This document shows, one piece after another, positions 23,689 through 36,539 of a DNA stretch of 64,000 nt. The translations under genes and the position numbers were made by a program. Source of the stretch: Sequoia sempervirens. Taxonomy: Eukaryota > Streptophyta > Pinopsida > Cupressales > Cupressaceae. Numbering within the stretch: position 1 is the stretch's first letter; every line of letters starts with the position of its first letter. The notes under the pieces are model-generated. The model saw nothing but the letters and a program-made list of their open reading frames with translations. It was not told where the DNA came from and did not search any database. The stretch lies in assembly GCA_007258455.2 (NCBI GenBank), contig VDFB02252616.1, positions 125,651,953 to 125,715,952 on the forward strand, in the 5' to 3' direction.

Positions 23689-25676
23689 TAGGACTCACTT
23701 AAGGCATAAGTGTTAGTTAAGTAGGCAATGGGAAGATTCTTGTAATAGTGTCACATGCACTTCTTATTTCTAGTTGGTCACTATGTATGTGTTAGTCAAT
23801 CACTGTGTACTTTTGTAAATGGTCTCGAGTATTGTGTATGTTGTTATATTTATGCCATTATTAGTGATGAAAAAATAGTATGAGATACTTTATCAAGTCA
23901 TTGTAGATGGTATTGGATTGGAATAAAAGATGGGACTTATAGTGTAGTATGAGACATGTACCAACATTTATTTTATAGGTGGGATATACTCTCAAGCTTA
24001 TGTGGTAGTGAACTTGGTAGTGGGATGATGTATGTGGTAGGTCACAACAACTAGAATTTACAAGTTGATCTTTATGTGAACATGCGATATTTAAGTTACT
24101 CATATTATATATGTGATGGGTGCATGAGCTAGTCATACTATATACATGCATGATCCATATGAAAGTTATCATATCAAGTGTCAGTCTGGTCAAAATGAAG
24201 CATTCACACTATTTATATGTGATATATGCTTAAGATAGTCATTATTTGTACCTATAATATGTGTATTAGCTAGAGTCACCCTATGTATATATGATGTATT
24301 TTTGAGCCAATCATTGTGTGAACATGGGATGTTGGAATGATATGGCCACTATGTCATTTGTTTTTGTTTGTAAACTAATGATCATTATTGAACCATACTT
24401 TATTCGAATGTTTTTTTATTGTTGTATTATAATTGAATCAATTTGAAAGTGAAACAAAGGAAAAGAGAGGGGGTGAAATAGGTAGACCTAAAAATGAGGG
24501 ACCTATGCCAAAAGTAGAAAGTGGGTTTCCACCTAATCACAAATCCACCATTTACATGTACATTAGGAAGAGGGATAGTTTCACAAATGATTAGAATTGA
24601 CTTGCAATCCTCAAGGTGAGTCAACCCTAGGTTTGGACACTATGTTGTCTTAACTTCCTTATGACAAAAATGATTGAACAACAATCATGGGAGAAGAATA
24701 AAAATGCATTAACAATCAAAATTATGAGATCTAACACTTGAAACACAAATTATTATGATAATATTAATAGAAACAACCATTAACCAACAAATCTGAGAAG
24801 GTTAAGATGGTATATACCTAGCTCCAAAAGTGGGTTTCAGGCTCTATTGAAGGACATATTTTCCCAAGGGTGAATGGGTCTCTATATAGGGCTCTAAAAA
24901 ATCTTTTTGTGGTCCTTTTATGTTGGATCTAAGGTTTTTGACTATCAAAAAGATGGAAATAAAACCTATAGGTGATTTTTTGTAACTTGACAACTTTGAT
25001 GAAAACTTTGACAACTTTGTAAAATTGCACTTTTGTTCCAATTTCAATCCTTCTTCACCTACAAATCTGCAAACACACAAAGAGGACAAAAAATGTTTGT
25101 TTTTGATGTACAAGGGTTTTCCTTGGTCAAACCCTAGTTTGGTAATTAAACCTTGATAATGAAATTGTTACACTTTATGTGTTATTACCTATTTACTATT
25201 ACTTTGTTTGGTTAAAATGCTTTAATATATGAATGTGTTTTGTATATGAATCTTGACGGAAATATGATGAATTAATATTTTATTCAATTTGATGTTTTAT
25301 AATCATTCTGAAGATGAAATATATGATGCATATGGATGTATTGTTATCGGCTAACTATTATTGTAATGCAATAAGTTGGATGCAAGAACAAATGCAAACC
25401 TCCCAAAGAGAGGGGAAGTATAAATTAGGATAAGAACTTGGTTTGGTAACCCTTAATGAGCCTAATTGAGCATACACACAATCACATCTTAGTTGGTCTA
25501 AGTTGGGTCAAGTTAGTTTGGGGAAATGGTAAGTGATCTTCAGTTTTGCTTGTGAATGTTTATATTGGTTTATGACCTTGTTAGAATGAATGTTTTGATT
25601 GGGTAATGTGATTAATTATTTATGTTGAGTGAAATTCCTTCCTTGTGTGTTCATATTTATATTGATGAAGTATATA
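23689..25676. other. Sequence between T1 and C2, nothing recognised
   Basis: AT-rich. From 23.75 to 24.35 kb phrases of the type (g/a)tca(t/c)(t/a)(a/g)tgt(a/g)tat.tg.gatg recur loosely, possibly an old decayed tandem repeat. Minus-strand frames of 65-110 codons (for example 23861-24193, 24844-25113) show no family motif. No RNA gene seen. Confidence 0.45.
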
Positions 25677-25681
25677 CATAA

Positions 25682-26674
25682 TGATCCAGGAGTATCATGG
25701 TGTATTAGCAATCCTGTGTTACCAAAAACTATTTTATTTTCTTTTATTTTTCTTTGTTCGATTTCAATAAGGGCCAAGGTTGTGAGGAGTCATGGTATTC
25801 CAAGTTTTCCTAACCTATGTTGTGGGTTTTTGTATTTTTGAAACCTTCTGGCTTGGCACTCTCTTTGTTGTCAGTGAGTTGTGGGTTTTCAAAAATTTGC
25901 AACCTCTGACAAGAGGTTCTTAAGTTTGGGTTTTTGGCAACAGAGCAATTGGAGTGAACATCAACGAGACTTCCTTGTATCAGTGGGAGGTGATTTGTGG
26001 TTTCTGTGATATGACGCTAGTTGACTCGATAGCTTGAGAAGAACGAATGGTGTGGTGGTCAATGACGATGGATGGCGAGTTTGGTCACAACACCTAGCAA
26101 AGGGATATTCGATGTATTCCTCATCATTGTTGTGGAATAAATATTCATTGAACGACTTGGTGAAGCTGCTAATAATGATATAATGACTACAAATGTATGA
26201 ATGATAGTTTGGAATGTGAACCAACATAGGGAGTGGAACAGATCACAGATATGATGGAGGTCAAATCAAATCACTTATACAGGAGAATGCATTGAACACA
26301 TAGTTGGCCCTAGGGTCTGACGAGGAAGAGGGGATGGTATTTGGTAGACTCTATCAGATAGAAAAGAAAAAGAAAAGAAAAGCGGGTTGGATGGTGGTGC
26401 ATGGCAGAAAAGAGAAAAGAGGAACAAGCCCATGTACTACCAAAAAATGGCATAAAATTTTTGATGACGAGTTTTTTGTAGGTGTTGCATGTAAGATTGT
26501 AGAGGAACCCATGAGCTTCAAATTGTTTTAGTCTTTTGCATGTTTGAAGTTAAGATAGTTGCAAGTTTTCTCTTCATGGTTTCTATTCATATTATGTATT
26601 GGTAGCCTTTTCTTGTGGTATTTTGTGAGGTTTCGTGATCCTATTTAAAGGGGAGAGACTCCCCTTTTATGTCA
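25682..26674 (+). repeat. C2 5' LTR
   Basis: 993 bp, TGATCCAGG...TTTTATGTCA. Close in pattern to C1's LTR start (TGATGCAGGAGCATC), so C1 and C2 belong to related families. A conserved end segment (aaaggggagagact.ccctttta) precedes the PBS. Confidence 0.94.
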
Positions 26675-26675
26675 A

Positions 26676-26687
26676 TGGTATTAGAGC
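26676..26687 (+). other. C2 primer binding site (initiator-Met type)
   Basis: TGGTATTAGAGC one base after the LTR, one mismatch from the plant initiator-Met complement TGGTATCAGAGC. Only about 15 further bases separate it from pol coding sequence. Confidence 0.88.
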
Positions 26688-26689
26688 AT

Positions 26690-27290
26690 AGAATGGCCTC
26701 CACCTAGAAGTGCTACCGAGGTGAGATCATTTCATGGTTTGGAAAGTTTTTACATAAAGTTTACTAGAGGTTTCAGTAGTATTTGTGCACCACTAACTGA
26801 GACCATGAGAGGAGATAAAAAGGATTTCAAATGGACCACAGGAGCAGCAAGAAGCTTTGATTTGTTGAAGGAAAAAGTGACTAAACAACCTGTTTTAGCA
26901 CTTCCAAATTTTGACAAGGTGTTCTATGCTGATTGTGATGCAAGTGGTAATGCTATTGGGACTATCCTAAGTTAAGAAGGTAAACCTGTTGCTTATTTTA
27001 GTGAGAGGTTAAATGATGCAAAAACAAAATATTTAGTGTATGATTAGGAATTCTATGTCATTGTACAAACATTGAAAAAGTGGAGACACTATCTTTGATC
27101 TAAGGAGTTTGCTTTATTTATTGATCATCAAGCACTTTAGTATTTGAATAGTCAAGGGAAGCTAAATAAAAGTAATATGAAGTGGGTAGATTTCTTGCAA
27201 AGTTATAATTTTTTTTTAAACATAGGAGTGGGAAGTATAATAGGGTTGCAAATTCTTTGAGTAGAAGACAAGGTTTGTAGATTGAAATGT
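26690..27290 (+). pseudogene. C2 RT C-terminal end and RNase H
   Basis: Opens with PPRSATEVRSFHGL, the RT thumb/connection start, and continues FTRGFSSICAPLTETMRG, then RNase H with DCDASGNAIGTILS, a stop, GKPVAYFSERLNDAK and later DHQAL.YLNSQGKLN. The 84-codon stretch 26721-26975 is the longest open part. Near-identical wording to C1 at 58.0-58.5 kb identifies it. Inactive. Confidence 0.9.
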
Positions 27291-27489
27291 AGGTTGAGGT
27301 GGTTGGATTTGATGAGTTGAAGGAGTTGTATGGAGAAGATCTAGATTTTGGAGAGGCTTGGAAGGATTGCAAGGAGCCCATTACTAGTGATAGAACCAAG
27401 TGGTTGGATTGTTGACTCCAAGATGGCATGTTGTTCAAAGGTAACAAGTTGTGTATTCCTAGGATTTCAATGAGAGTGAATTTGATTAA

Positions 27490-28075
27490 GAAAAAAAAAT
27501 AGTGGAGGACTTGCAGGACATTTTGGTTTTGATAAAACCATAGCACTTGTTGGAGAGAAGTATTATTGGCCTCGGTTTCAACAAGATATCAAAAAATTTG
27601 TGCAAAGTTGTAGTATTTGTCAAGTAGCAAAAGGGACTAGTTAGAACACAAGGTTATATCAACCACTACCAATACCTGAGAGGCCATGGGAGGAGATTAG
27701 TATGAATTTTATTTTGGGTTTTCCAAGGACCCAAAGGGGACATGATTCCATATTTGTTGTTGTAGATAGATTTTCCAAGATGGATCATTTTATTTCATGC
27801 AAGAAGACTACAGATGCTATGAATGTGGCAGAATTGGTTTTCAGGGAAATAGTGAGATTACATGATCTTCCAAAGAGCATTGTTTCAAATAGGGATACAA
27901 AGTTTGTGGGGTGCTTTTGGAGGAATTTATGGAAGAAGATGAAGACTGATTTGAAGTTTTTTCAGCCTACCATCCACAAACAGATGGTCAAATAGAGGTG
28001 GTAAGTAGAAGTTTTTGTAATTTGTTGAGATGCCTAGTTGGAGATAAGCCAAAAGGAGTACTAGTAAATCTTTGT
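27490..28075 (+). pseudogene. C2 integrase fragments
   Basis: HHCC remnants (AGHFGFDKT..., then CSICQVAKG) lead into the core: [20 protein letters not shown] with the first Asp, [11 protein letters not shown] with the second, and, after a frameshift, HPQTDGQ with the usual Glu region. After GDKPKG a deletion of roughly 30 bases, compared with C1, removes the segment between GDKPKG and the following FQIVYG. Confidence 0.87.
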
Positions 28076-28696
28076 TCCAAATTGTTTATGGTAGTAGCCC
28101 AAGATTTGTCTCAGATCTGAAAAATATTGATAATGTTGAGAGGAAGAGTGCAAAAGTAAAGAAATTTGTTGAACACATAAAGAACATACATAAGGAGGTA
28201 CAAAATCATATCAACAAAATGAACTTTCAGTACAAGTCTAAGGCTAATTTGAAGAGGCGACATAAGGAGTTATAGGTTGGTGATGAGGTAATGGTACACT
28301 TGATAAAAGAAATATTTTTCAGTTGGTACCTATAACAAGTTAAAAATGAAGAAGTTTGGACCTTGCCAAATTGTGAGTAGGCATGATTCAGGTAACGCAT
28401 ATGAAGTAGAGTTGCCTAGTGGACTTAATATTTCACCTATATTCAATATTTCTGATCTAATAAAGCTTCATGAGGATGAAAATGATGAAGGTACCATAGG
28501 TGAAACAATTCATATACCAACACCTACTTTAGAAGGGGGGAAAATAGAAATAATTTTGGATAGTAGGGTGAGTAGGAATACTAGACACAAACAATGCTTC
28601 AAGTACTTGGTCAAATGGTTTGGAAGGCCTATTGACGACTCATCTTGGTTGTTAGAAGTTGAAGTTGAATGTATTGGTTACCCTTTTGAGAAGTGA
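28076..28696 (+). pseudogene. C2 integrase C-terminus and chromodomain
   Basis: Reads FQIVYGSSPRFVSDLKN, then the GPY-type module [36 protein letters not shown], and a chromodomain: IEIILDSRVSRNTR followed by CFKYLVKWFGRPIDDSSWLLE. The aromatic-rich YLVKW..RP..DSSW core is the chromodomain signature that directs chromovirus integration toward particular chromatin. The 116-codon stretch 28346-28696 is intact. Confidence 0.9.
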
Positions 28697-28729
28697 TAGG
28701 GTCACTTTTCTTCTACCTTGGGTGTCTAA

Positions 28730-29784
28730 TGTAGGAGCATCCATGGTGTACTGGCAATCCCGTGTCACCAAAATATATTTATTTTCTTTTATTTTACTTT
28801 GTTTGATTTCAATAAGGGTCAAGGTTGTGAGGAGTTGTTGAATTCCAATTTTTCCTAACCTATGTCATGGGGTTATGTATTTTTTAAACCTTTGAAATTG
28901 GCACTCTCTTTGTTGTTAGCGGGTTGCAAGTTTTCAAAAATTCGTAATCTTCGACAAGAGGTTCTTAAGTTTGAGTTTTTGGAGATAGAGTGATTGGAGT
29001 GAACAATGGCAGGACTTCCTTGTATCAGTGAGAGGTGATTCATGGTCTCTTTGATATGACGTTGGTTGACTCAATAGCTTGACAAGAATGAATGGTGTGG
29101 TGGTCAACAACAATGGATGGTGAATTTGCTCATGACACCTAGCAAAGCAATATTCAATGTATTCCCCATCGTTGTTGTGGAATACATATTCATTGGATGA
29201 CTTGGTGAAGCTGCTAATGATGATATAAGGGCTAAGAAAGTATGAATGAGAGTTTGGACTGTGAACCAACATAGGGAGAGGATTAATTGGTCCAATTGCA
29301 CCAATGACCACTATAAATGAAGATTGATCCCCAAGGCAACAAAATAGATCACAGATATGATGGAGGTCAAATCAAATCAATTGTACAGGAGAATGTATTG
29401 AATGCATATTTGGACCTAGATTCTGATGGGGAAGAGGGGATAGTATTTGATAGACTCTATCAGATAAAAGTAAAAGGGAAAGGGGGGGGGGGGTTGGACG
29501 GTGGTGTATGGAAGAAAAGAGAAAAGAGGAACATACCCAAGGACTACCAAAAAAATGGCACAAAAATGTTGATAATGAGTTTGTTGTATACGTGTTGCAT
29601 GTAAGATTGTAGAGGAACCCATGAGCTTCAAATTTTTGTAATCTTTTGCATGTTTGAAGTTAAGATAGTTGCAGTTTTTCTCTTCCTGGTTTTTGTTCAT
29701 ATTATATATTTGAACCCTTTTCTTGTGGTATTTTGTGAGGTTTCATGATCCCGTTTAAAGGGGAGAGACTTCCCTTTTACATCA
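28730..29784 (+). repeat. C2 3' LTR
   Basis: 1055 bp, TGTAGGAGCATCC...TTTTACATCA, about 90% identical by eye to the 5' LTR apart from a 58-bp indel. Contains a 12-G homopolymer near 29482-29493 where the 5' LTR has an A/G-rich run. Confidence 0.93.
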
Positions 29785-29789
29785 CATAA

Positions 29790-32338
29790 AATTTATATAC
29801 ATGTACATATGTACGTGTCTACAATAAACTAATACATATGAGTAAATATTTGCATGAGTATAAATAGGTAGACGTATATACGCATGCTCATTGATGGATT
29901 ACCCATATGCATGGGAATATTGATTGGACAAATGTGACATATATATACACTTCATTTATATATGTCAATCAATGAAAATGAGAATGCATATACATGTATA
30001 TGTAAGGATATTAAAATAATGTTATATATACATAATGTGTATATATATACGTAATGTATATATATTAATATATATGTATATAATTATGTATGTACATATA
30101 TATTAATATGTGTATATGTGTGTATATATACAATTATTCTAATATATGTTTATATATATTAATCAAAAAATTTAATGTATTTTGTATTCATGTAGATACA
30201 ATTATCTATATATATATATATATGTATGTATGTATATTATGTGTATAATATATATATTAATAATATGTATTATATATATGCATTGATTGTTATATATTAT
30301 TTAAGCACTTTAATTAAACATAGTGCAGTTGTTGATATATTAAAAATGTTATGAAGTAAGTTAAGCGCAATAATCTAGCATTGCCTTATAAGCAACTAAG
30401 GCTAAAGATTAGAGTGTTGTGCATAAAGCATATGAAGAATAAGTCAATGATATTTATGCATTGAAGTAAAGGAGAATACAGTTAGATGGTACAAGTAAAT
30501 GACTACATATTTTACATTGTTTACTAAGTCTGTAACCGTGCATAAGAAGAGGGTGCTAGATTACGAATATGTGGTGCCAAAAACTGTGCAATGTGGGAAA
30601 CAATACTTGAAGTCTAAACCTGTACCATTTCTTGGTAAATTCATGTGATAAGAAAAAAAGTTAGTCAATGCAAAGATGATAGAAATATGAGAGGGTAGTT
30701 GACTTGCAAATCAAATAGGAAACCTGTAGAGAGACATCGTTGCCCCTTGACTCAATAAAAGAGTCATGTTGTCTCAAGAATGAAGTCAACTCAACCATTC
30801 TATGAGATTGGAAATATAAGGACTTTCATGCACATTGCAATCTAACAGTTTAAATTAGTTGAGTCGTTGCATGGGAATAGGAAGGTGGTAGAATTGTTAG
30901 CTTATTTATAGCCTTTGGATGCTCAAATTTTAGTATATATAGAGGTTATCTCTATACCATTTGTTACACTTTTCATTCTAATTACTTTTTTGTTATTATG
31001 CTATATTTTTTGTGCAAGTGAATTAAAGAGCTTGAGAGTTAGTGAGTTTCTTTGTTATTTTGAATTTGTAATTATTGAGAAAATTGGTAAGAGGATAGAA
31101 GTGAAAGTTAGGATGAACTTAGAAGAAGTATCAAGTGTGCTTGTGGAATTGAGCTAGGGCTCTAAGGTAATATCAGTTGAAGCATTTATACATGCATGCT
31201 GATTTATGTTCCTTTCTTATTTATGTTTGAAAGGTTATTTATTTATGGTTGCCTTGTTTGAGAAGGATTGATTTAAATATATGTTATGATGCTTTGGATA
31301 AGCTTTCATGTTCTTGGTTGATTCTAGCTTTGGTGAAACCTTTCTATTGGATTAATAATTATATAAATCATATATTAGAATTTATATGACCATGTTTCTA
31401 TTTATACTTCACATAGTTTGTCAATACTATACATAGTTTTTCAATACTATACAAATGCAGCATGAAATGTGAAGTGGGGTATGTATTGATGTCTTGATGT
31501 ACTTTAGATGTAAATGTTAGTTGACATAAGTTTTTAGCTTGGTTATTCCTAGGGTTAGAATAATCCATGGGAAAGTGTGTAACCTAGTTAGTCAAATTAT
31601 TATGTCATCACTTTCTTCTTTTTGGGATGTATGCTAAGATTATGAATGGTCAAAACCAAATCAAGCTAGGAAGGTGGGTGAGCATGTGACCTCCACTCTA
31701 AATTTTGAGTTGAATACTTTGGCCAAAGTAGTGTAAGTAGCCACTATTTACATTGTCAGTTCATTGTGATATGGATTTACATACTAGGTAGGGATTGTCA
31801 TACTTGTAGGTTGTATCCACTGTATGGTAGCTTTAGATATGTAGGACACAACAACATGCTCCAAGAAGGCTAGTATTATGATGTTACCAAACCAATCTCT
31901 TTGTTGAAGGGTATGGCCATCTTACTAGTTTGGTAGATATGTGTGGGATTGTAGTAAGTCTATGGTTGGCAAAAAAGTGCTTGAGTGATGCTTCTCCTCA
32001 TGCAGTTGGCAGCCAAGATTTGAGGAAGGACATTTGGACTATTTTTATCTCTATTTCAATAATTTCATTGAAGCAATGTACGTAATCATGAATCCATCTC
32101 CATGGAAATTGTAAATGTGTAATATCATCTTGAAATTATGTAATGTGTAATTGCTACTTGTATTAATGAAATGATTTTTATTTATGCAATGGGAAAGTTT
32201 GAAATGGTTTTGTTTCAAATGTGCATTTTTCATTCAAAAGAAAATAAATTTTGTATTTGTTGTAATGTTAATAGCATAAAGTGTTCACTTGTGGTAAAAC
32301 ATAGTAAAATTTACTAGGTAGAACAATGGGCATGTTAC
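29790..32338 (+). other. AT-rich block, probably ending in the 5' LTR of element H
   Basis: 29795-30300 is dominated by TATATA/TATGTA low-complexity sequence. The rest has no recognisable gene; frames such as 30915-31157 (hydrophobic N-terminus) show no family motif. Because a PBS follows at 32342, the right part should be the 5' LTR of H, ending near ...gggcatgttaca. I could not find its start or a matching partner, so the LTR extent is undefined. Confidence 0.5.
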
Positions 32339-32341
32339 ACG

Positions 32342-32353
32342 TGGTAATAGAGC
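32342..32353 (+). other. H primer binding site (initiator-Met-like)
   Basis: TGGTAATAGAGC, two mismatches from TGGTATCAGAGC, followed by tactagg. It is the right distance (about 0.8 kb) upstream of the gag start at 33157. Confidence 0.65.
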
Positions 32354-33156
32354 TACTAGGTTCAACTCTAGAACCTATGTGCTCACTATGTTTCCATCCA
32401 ACATTATATGAGTCTAATGTTTGGAAATTCTTGTGCCAATATGGTGTGTCTCAAGATGGCTGCATGGAAGTTAGTAATCAATAATGAGTTCTACCTAAGG
32501 GCCTAGAAGGAAAAGGAAGCCATTGTTTGAACCATAGAGGGGACCAATTATGACAACACCATTTGCCTGAGTGACTCTAAGACTTTTAGTCATTCCCTAT
32601 CACGAATCATTCAAGAGAGAAAAAGGATGTGAGAGGATGCCAACTTTGTACATCCTATCTCTCTGACCAAGTCAAAATCTTTACCACTTTCTAGAGATAT
32701 TCCCTCAAAATGTAGTGTTAATCTTGTCATGATCTTTAGGGACCCTTGTGTTCTTCCTATGTTAAAATTTATTGTGATACCCTCAAGTGGTGAATCAGAG
32801 GGATAAGTTCCCTAAAATTATGTATCTGAGGATAGGTCAGAGGGTTATTTCCCTTTTGATGATGTATGTGAACAAAAATATAAGGGGTATACCCCATGTA
32901 GTTATGTATTAGAAATTGAACCTGAGAGATAATCTCCCTTAGACTATTTTAATAGTCATTCCATGTAAGCTCAAGGATATTGAAATCCTTTTTGATCTTA
33001 ATGAAAAACATGTTTTGGAAAAACTTGTTTATGAGTTTTTTTATGAAATTTCTTATGTTAATGTTTGTTCTTTTGAAAAAAATTTAGAATATTAAGTAAA
33101 ATTTCTTAGATCTGATTAAAATGAAACCTCTAGGTGTAATTTTTTTCTTGAGAAAA
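32354..33156 (+). other. Leader of element H
   Basis: No ORF of note. Non-coding sequence between the PBS and gag ATG. Phrases such as gagggataagttccctaaaattatgta recur loosely at 32807-32830, 32850-32875 and 32920-32945. Confidence 0.5.
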
Positions 33157-34190
33157 ATGGTTAGAACAAGAACTAACCTTGGGGGAAGTCAAGAAGTAGA
33201 CCAAGGTGTTGAGAATGTCAAAGCTAAATTGGATCACATGTTGGCTATGGTGGATGAAACAAGAGAAAGAATAGGAAACATCAAGAAGGAGGTAAGGGGA
33301 AAAGAAAAGGGAGGAACAAGAAGTTCCCAATAATGAAGAGTTCCCAATAATGAAGAAGAAGGGGAAAATTATTGTGATCACACCTAATCTAGTGAACATG
33401 AGGATGATGAGTCACAATTTAGGTTGGAAGTAACCAAAAGAAAACAACTAGAAAGTAAGTTATCTTGGGATATGAGAAAGATCACACCTCCAAAATTTGA
33501 AGGTAGTACTAGTGGGGATGCGACCGAGGCATGGACCATGGAGATGGAAAAGTATTTTGAAATCAAGAATTACTTTGAGGTTACTAAGGTTTTTTGGGGA
33601 GCTTTTCAGTTCGTTGGTGAATTATCCAACTGGTGGATGAATAAAAAGATGGAGCTTGGGCTCAATTCTTTAAGGCTTACTTGGAGTGAATTTGTGGAAA
33701 TTTTCTAAAAGTAATGGTTACCTCAATTATTCTATGATCAAAAGCTCACTGATTTCCAAAACCTGGAGCAAGGAGATTCCTCAGTGAATGAATATTGGGA
33801 GAAGTTCACTCATCTCCTGAGGTATGCACCCATGTACCAAAATGATGAGTAGTTTTTCATATGAAGTTCATCATGGGTCTCAATAACCAAATAGGTGGAG
33901 AGGTAGATATACATAGTCTTGCTACCATGTACCTAGTATATGAGAAAGCCATTAAGGAAGAGCAAAGGCTTAAATCTATCTCGAATTGCCATGAAAAGAA
34001 TTAAAAGAAGCTTAATTGGTCACAAGCCAATCAAGCTTCGAAGAAGCCTAGTGAAGGTTAAGGTTCTCAAAGGTAAGGGGACAAGGGACCCCAAAATAAT
34101 TAGAATGAACCAAGAAGGGATCATAGGGGGAACAACTTCACTATTAATGCTAGTGGAAATGAAGGTAATCTTGGAAGTTCTGTGAAAAGG
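33157..34190 (+). pseudogene. H gag (Ty3/gypsy)
   Basis: Starts at ATG 33157 (MVRTRTNLGGSQEVDQG) with a coiled-coil-like N-terminus. The Gag core is at 33480-33840: ITPPKFEGSTSGDATEAW, then ELSNWWMNKK, LTWSEFVEIF and, past a stop, LPQLFYDQKLTDFQNLEQG and VNEYWEKFTHLLRYAP. Stops near 33330 and 33708 and later frame changes break it. A Lys/Arg/Asn-rich tail (33940-34190) follows; no clear CCHC knuckle survives. Confidence 0.85.
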
Positions 34191-34349
34191 AAGGGACCAG
34201 TGAAAAGATTTTTACATATGGTGGATATCACTTTGAAAACTAGTGTCCCAACAAACCATCAGGGTCACAAACACATGGGAACCCTCTTCCTCCACAACAA
34301 GCTACATTCTAACAAAGGATTCATGATGCATTAGACAATGGACAAGCAC

Positions 34350-34735
34350 AGTACAAATTTACTCCAGTAGAAGTTTTGGGTACTTTGTTTGGTACTCCCA
34401 TCTCAATTTTAATAGATACTGGTGGCACAAAAAAAAATTGTTTCTCCTAGTATAGCTAGTAAAATGTCTAGAAAAGTTGGCTACATGGAAAAGTTTTAGA
34501 TTTTTGAATATGCAAACCAGACAAGAGCTAAGGTGGATAAATGTGCATTCAAAGCAAGGGTTTATTTTTTGAGTTTCTCTACAAAAGTGAATTTGTACAT
34601 AGCTACCTTAGGTTCATATGATGTCATCTTAGGGATGAATTGGCTATGGAAACTATAATGTCGAAAAAAGTATCCCTTTTTCACACTTAATTGGGGAATA
34701 ATTGATATTAAAATGGGCTTAATTTTTCCTTAATT
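34350..34735 (+). pseudogene. H aspartic protease remnant
   Basis: Reads FGTPISILIDTGGTKK, the Asp-Thr-Gly active site, and then LGSYDVILGMNWLWK, the typical flap/second block of plant gypsy proteases. A frameshift sits in the A-run after GGT. The element is cut 30 bases later by the T2 insertion; no RT or INT of H reappears right of T2 (51833-52219). Confidence 0.82.
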
Positions 34736-34767
34736 TAGTGGTGTAATGTCTTTTACACATTCACATT

Positions 34768-35447
34768 TGTATGATGTTCAAAATGAAAACCTGGAATTCA
34801 CAAATGAGAATCAACATGCATTCAACATCATATCAATGAAGTATTTACAAATGAACACAAATATAAGAAATGAAATACTAATTACTTAGAAATCAAACAC
34901 ATGCATTCAAAAGGAAAATCACTCCATTGTTATCCTATCTACACGATCTTGTCTTTGCTCTCATATTTTGGCAGCAAAAAGCACAAGACGCTATGTAGAA
35001 TGAATTTGATCAAAATGAAATTGGAGTCCCTCTAAAGTGAGGAGGAAGAGAGCTTATATAGATGTCCTCATGAGTGGATCCACATTTCGGGAAGAATGTG
35101 GGATAAAAGAGTGAAATGGAGAAATGGAAATTTATCCCACATTCCATTAATTAAGTGTAATTTGTAATATGTTGAAAATTAAGGATAATGGATTTATTAA
35201 ATGATATGAATAGGAGAAGGATAAATAAGATGAAATAATGGATTAATGAATATGAAATATGATTTAATGTATGAATATAATGATTATGTATAAAATGTGT
35301 AATGGATGTATTTAAATGGTTATGGATTAATGATCAATGAAATGGATGAGTTAATGATTATGCAAATGGTTAAATGATTTATGTAGATAACTAAATGAAA
35401 TATGAAATAGATAAATATGATTATGAGGAAATTTTTATGCATCTACG
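34768..35447 (-). repeat. T2 3' LTR
   Basis: 680 bp, TGTATGATGTTC...GCATCTACG; the terminal CA has become CG while the partner keeps CTACA. Equal in length to the split 5' LTR. The second half is rich in gattaatgaatatgaaatatg phrases. Confidence 0.93.
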
Positions 35448-35465
35448 TTTTTCCCTTCTTTGAGA
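35448..35465 (-). other. T2 polypurine tract
   Basis: Plus-strand ttttcccttctttgag reads CTCAAAGAAGGGAAAA on the element strand, next to the LTR. Homologous to the T1 tract at 6847-6860, and followed by the same cacattgtttcaaag phrase. Confidence 0.82.
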
Positions 35466-36539
35466 CAATGTATCCTATCACATTGTTTCAAAGAAAAATT
35501 GATGAACTGATAAATGCCCCAAAGATATCTTGGTAAGGATATTGATAAATATAATATGCCCCCTTGAGAGATTGATTGAACAGATTGTAAGAAGATTAAT
35601 CTATCAATATATTATGATAAAATCATTAGGTGATTGATATTGTGCAAGTGATTAAGAAGTGATGCACATTTGATGAAAATACATAGTTGATGGCCGTAAT
35701 TGAACAATTGATGGAAATGATCAGTATAGCCAAGTTGATGAGACAATTAAGTTGATCAAACTGACTAAGATTGATGCTAGCACAAAACAATGATTGATTA
35801 ATAGATTGAGTGATCAAGGAGTAGATTGATTGATTTGATATTTGGATTAAAAGACAAGCATTAGTTATATAAACCAATTAATCATTCTTTGAAATAAGGA
35901 GCATGAAGAAAATGCAATGATGAAGGAAACAAATGATGGATAAAAAAATATATGAAGGAAATGGAGGTGATGAAGCTTCTTGTGGTTTACGAAGTGCTTT
36001 ATCATCATAGAGCTTATTATGTTGCAAATTAGTATAAGCATATAGATAACATGAAAGTCTAGATGACTTGAATATTGTTTACATTTTTATTTAGTAGTGA
36101 AGTATAAGCTTCTAGGTATAAGGACCTTAGATGACCTGAATACTCATTGGATGGAAGACACTATCAGACAAAGAATGCTCTCATCCACTGTAGACTCATA
36201 GGTCCTTGATGATTTTAGACAACCATGTCTTAAGACGAGTCATCTTGTGAATAAGAAACAATCCACAGATAGCAAATAAGTGAAAATGCCCCCTCCTCAC
36301 CTCTCTAGTCCAAGAAATCCTCAAGAAGCTAAAATACATGCCACCATAGATAAAAATCATTAAATGATCAAATATTGACAAACAAACAGGCATCATGCTT
36401 CCATGTAGAACTAATTCTTGCCACTATTTATGTGTTTGATTGGAATGAATTGATAGGTATGTGTCAATGCCTGTTTGATTGTCAATTGTGGCACATTTCA
36501 ATTTTGTTGAAGTTCAAAGTTGTGTAGCGATCTAAAAGT
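35466..36539 (-). other. T2 3' untranslated region
   Basis: GATT-rich at 35.6-35.85 kb, resembling T1 near 8.25-8.35 kb. The segment 36005-36150 aligns by phrase with T1 11.77-11.93 kb. T1's PMD frame, its 51-bp repeats and its phased array have no counterpart here. Confidence 0.65.

Larger units (their letters stand above)
25682..29784 (+). mobile_element. C2: internally deleted chromovirus (Ty3/gypsy)
   Basis: LTRs 25682-26674 and 28730-29784 with TG...CA ends, flanked by the perfect duplication CATAA (25677-25681 and 29785-29789). The interior runs from a Met-type PBS straight into the end of RT, then RNase H, INT and chromodomain. Gag, PR and most of RT are missing. The remaining pol has several frameshifts and stops. 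The 3' LTR is longer mainly because of a 58-bp segment near 29.29-29.34 kb absent from the 5' LTR. Confidence 0.95.

Noticed and set aside
24844..25113. 89-codon minus-strand frame between T1 and C2
   Set aside because: No recognisable domain, no codon or context support.
30915..31157. 80-codon frame with a hydrophobic N-terminus, candidate membrane protein
   Set aside because: Single hydrophobic stretch in AT-rich DNA, no family motif, no second copy, not linked to any element ORF.
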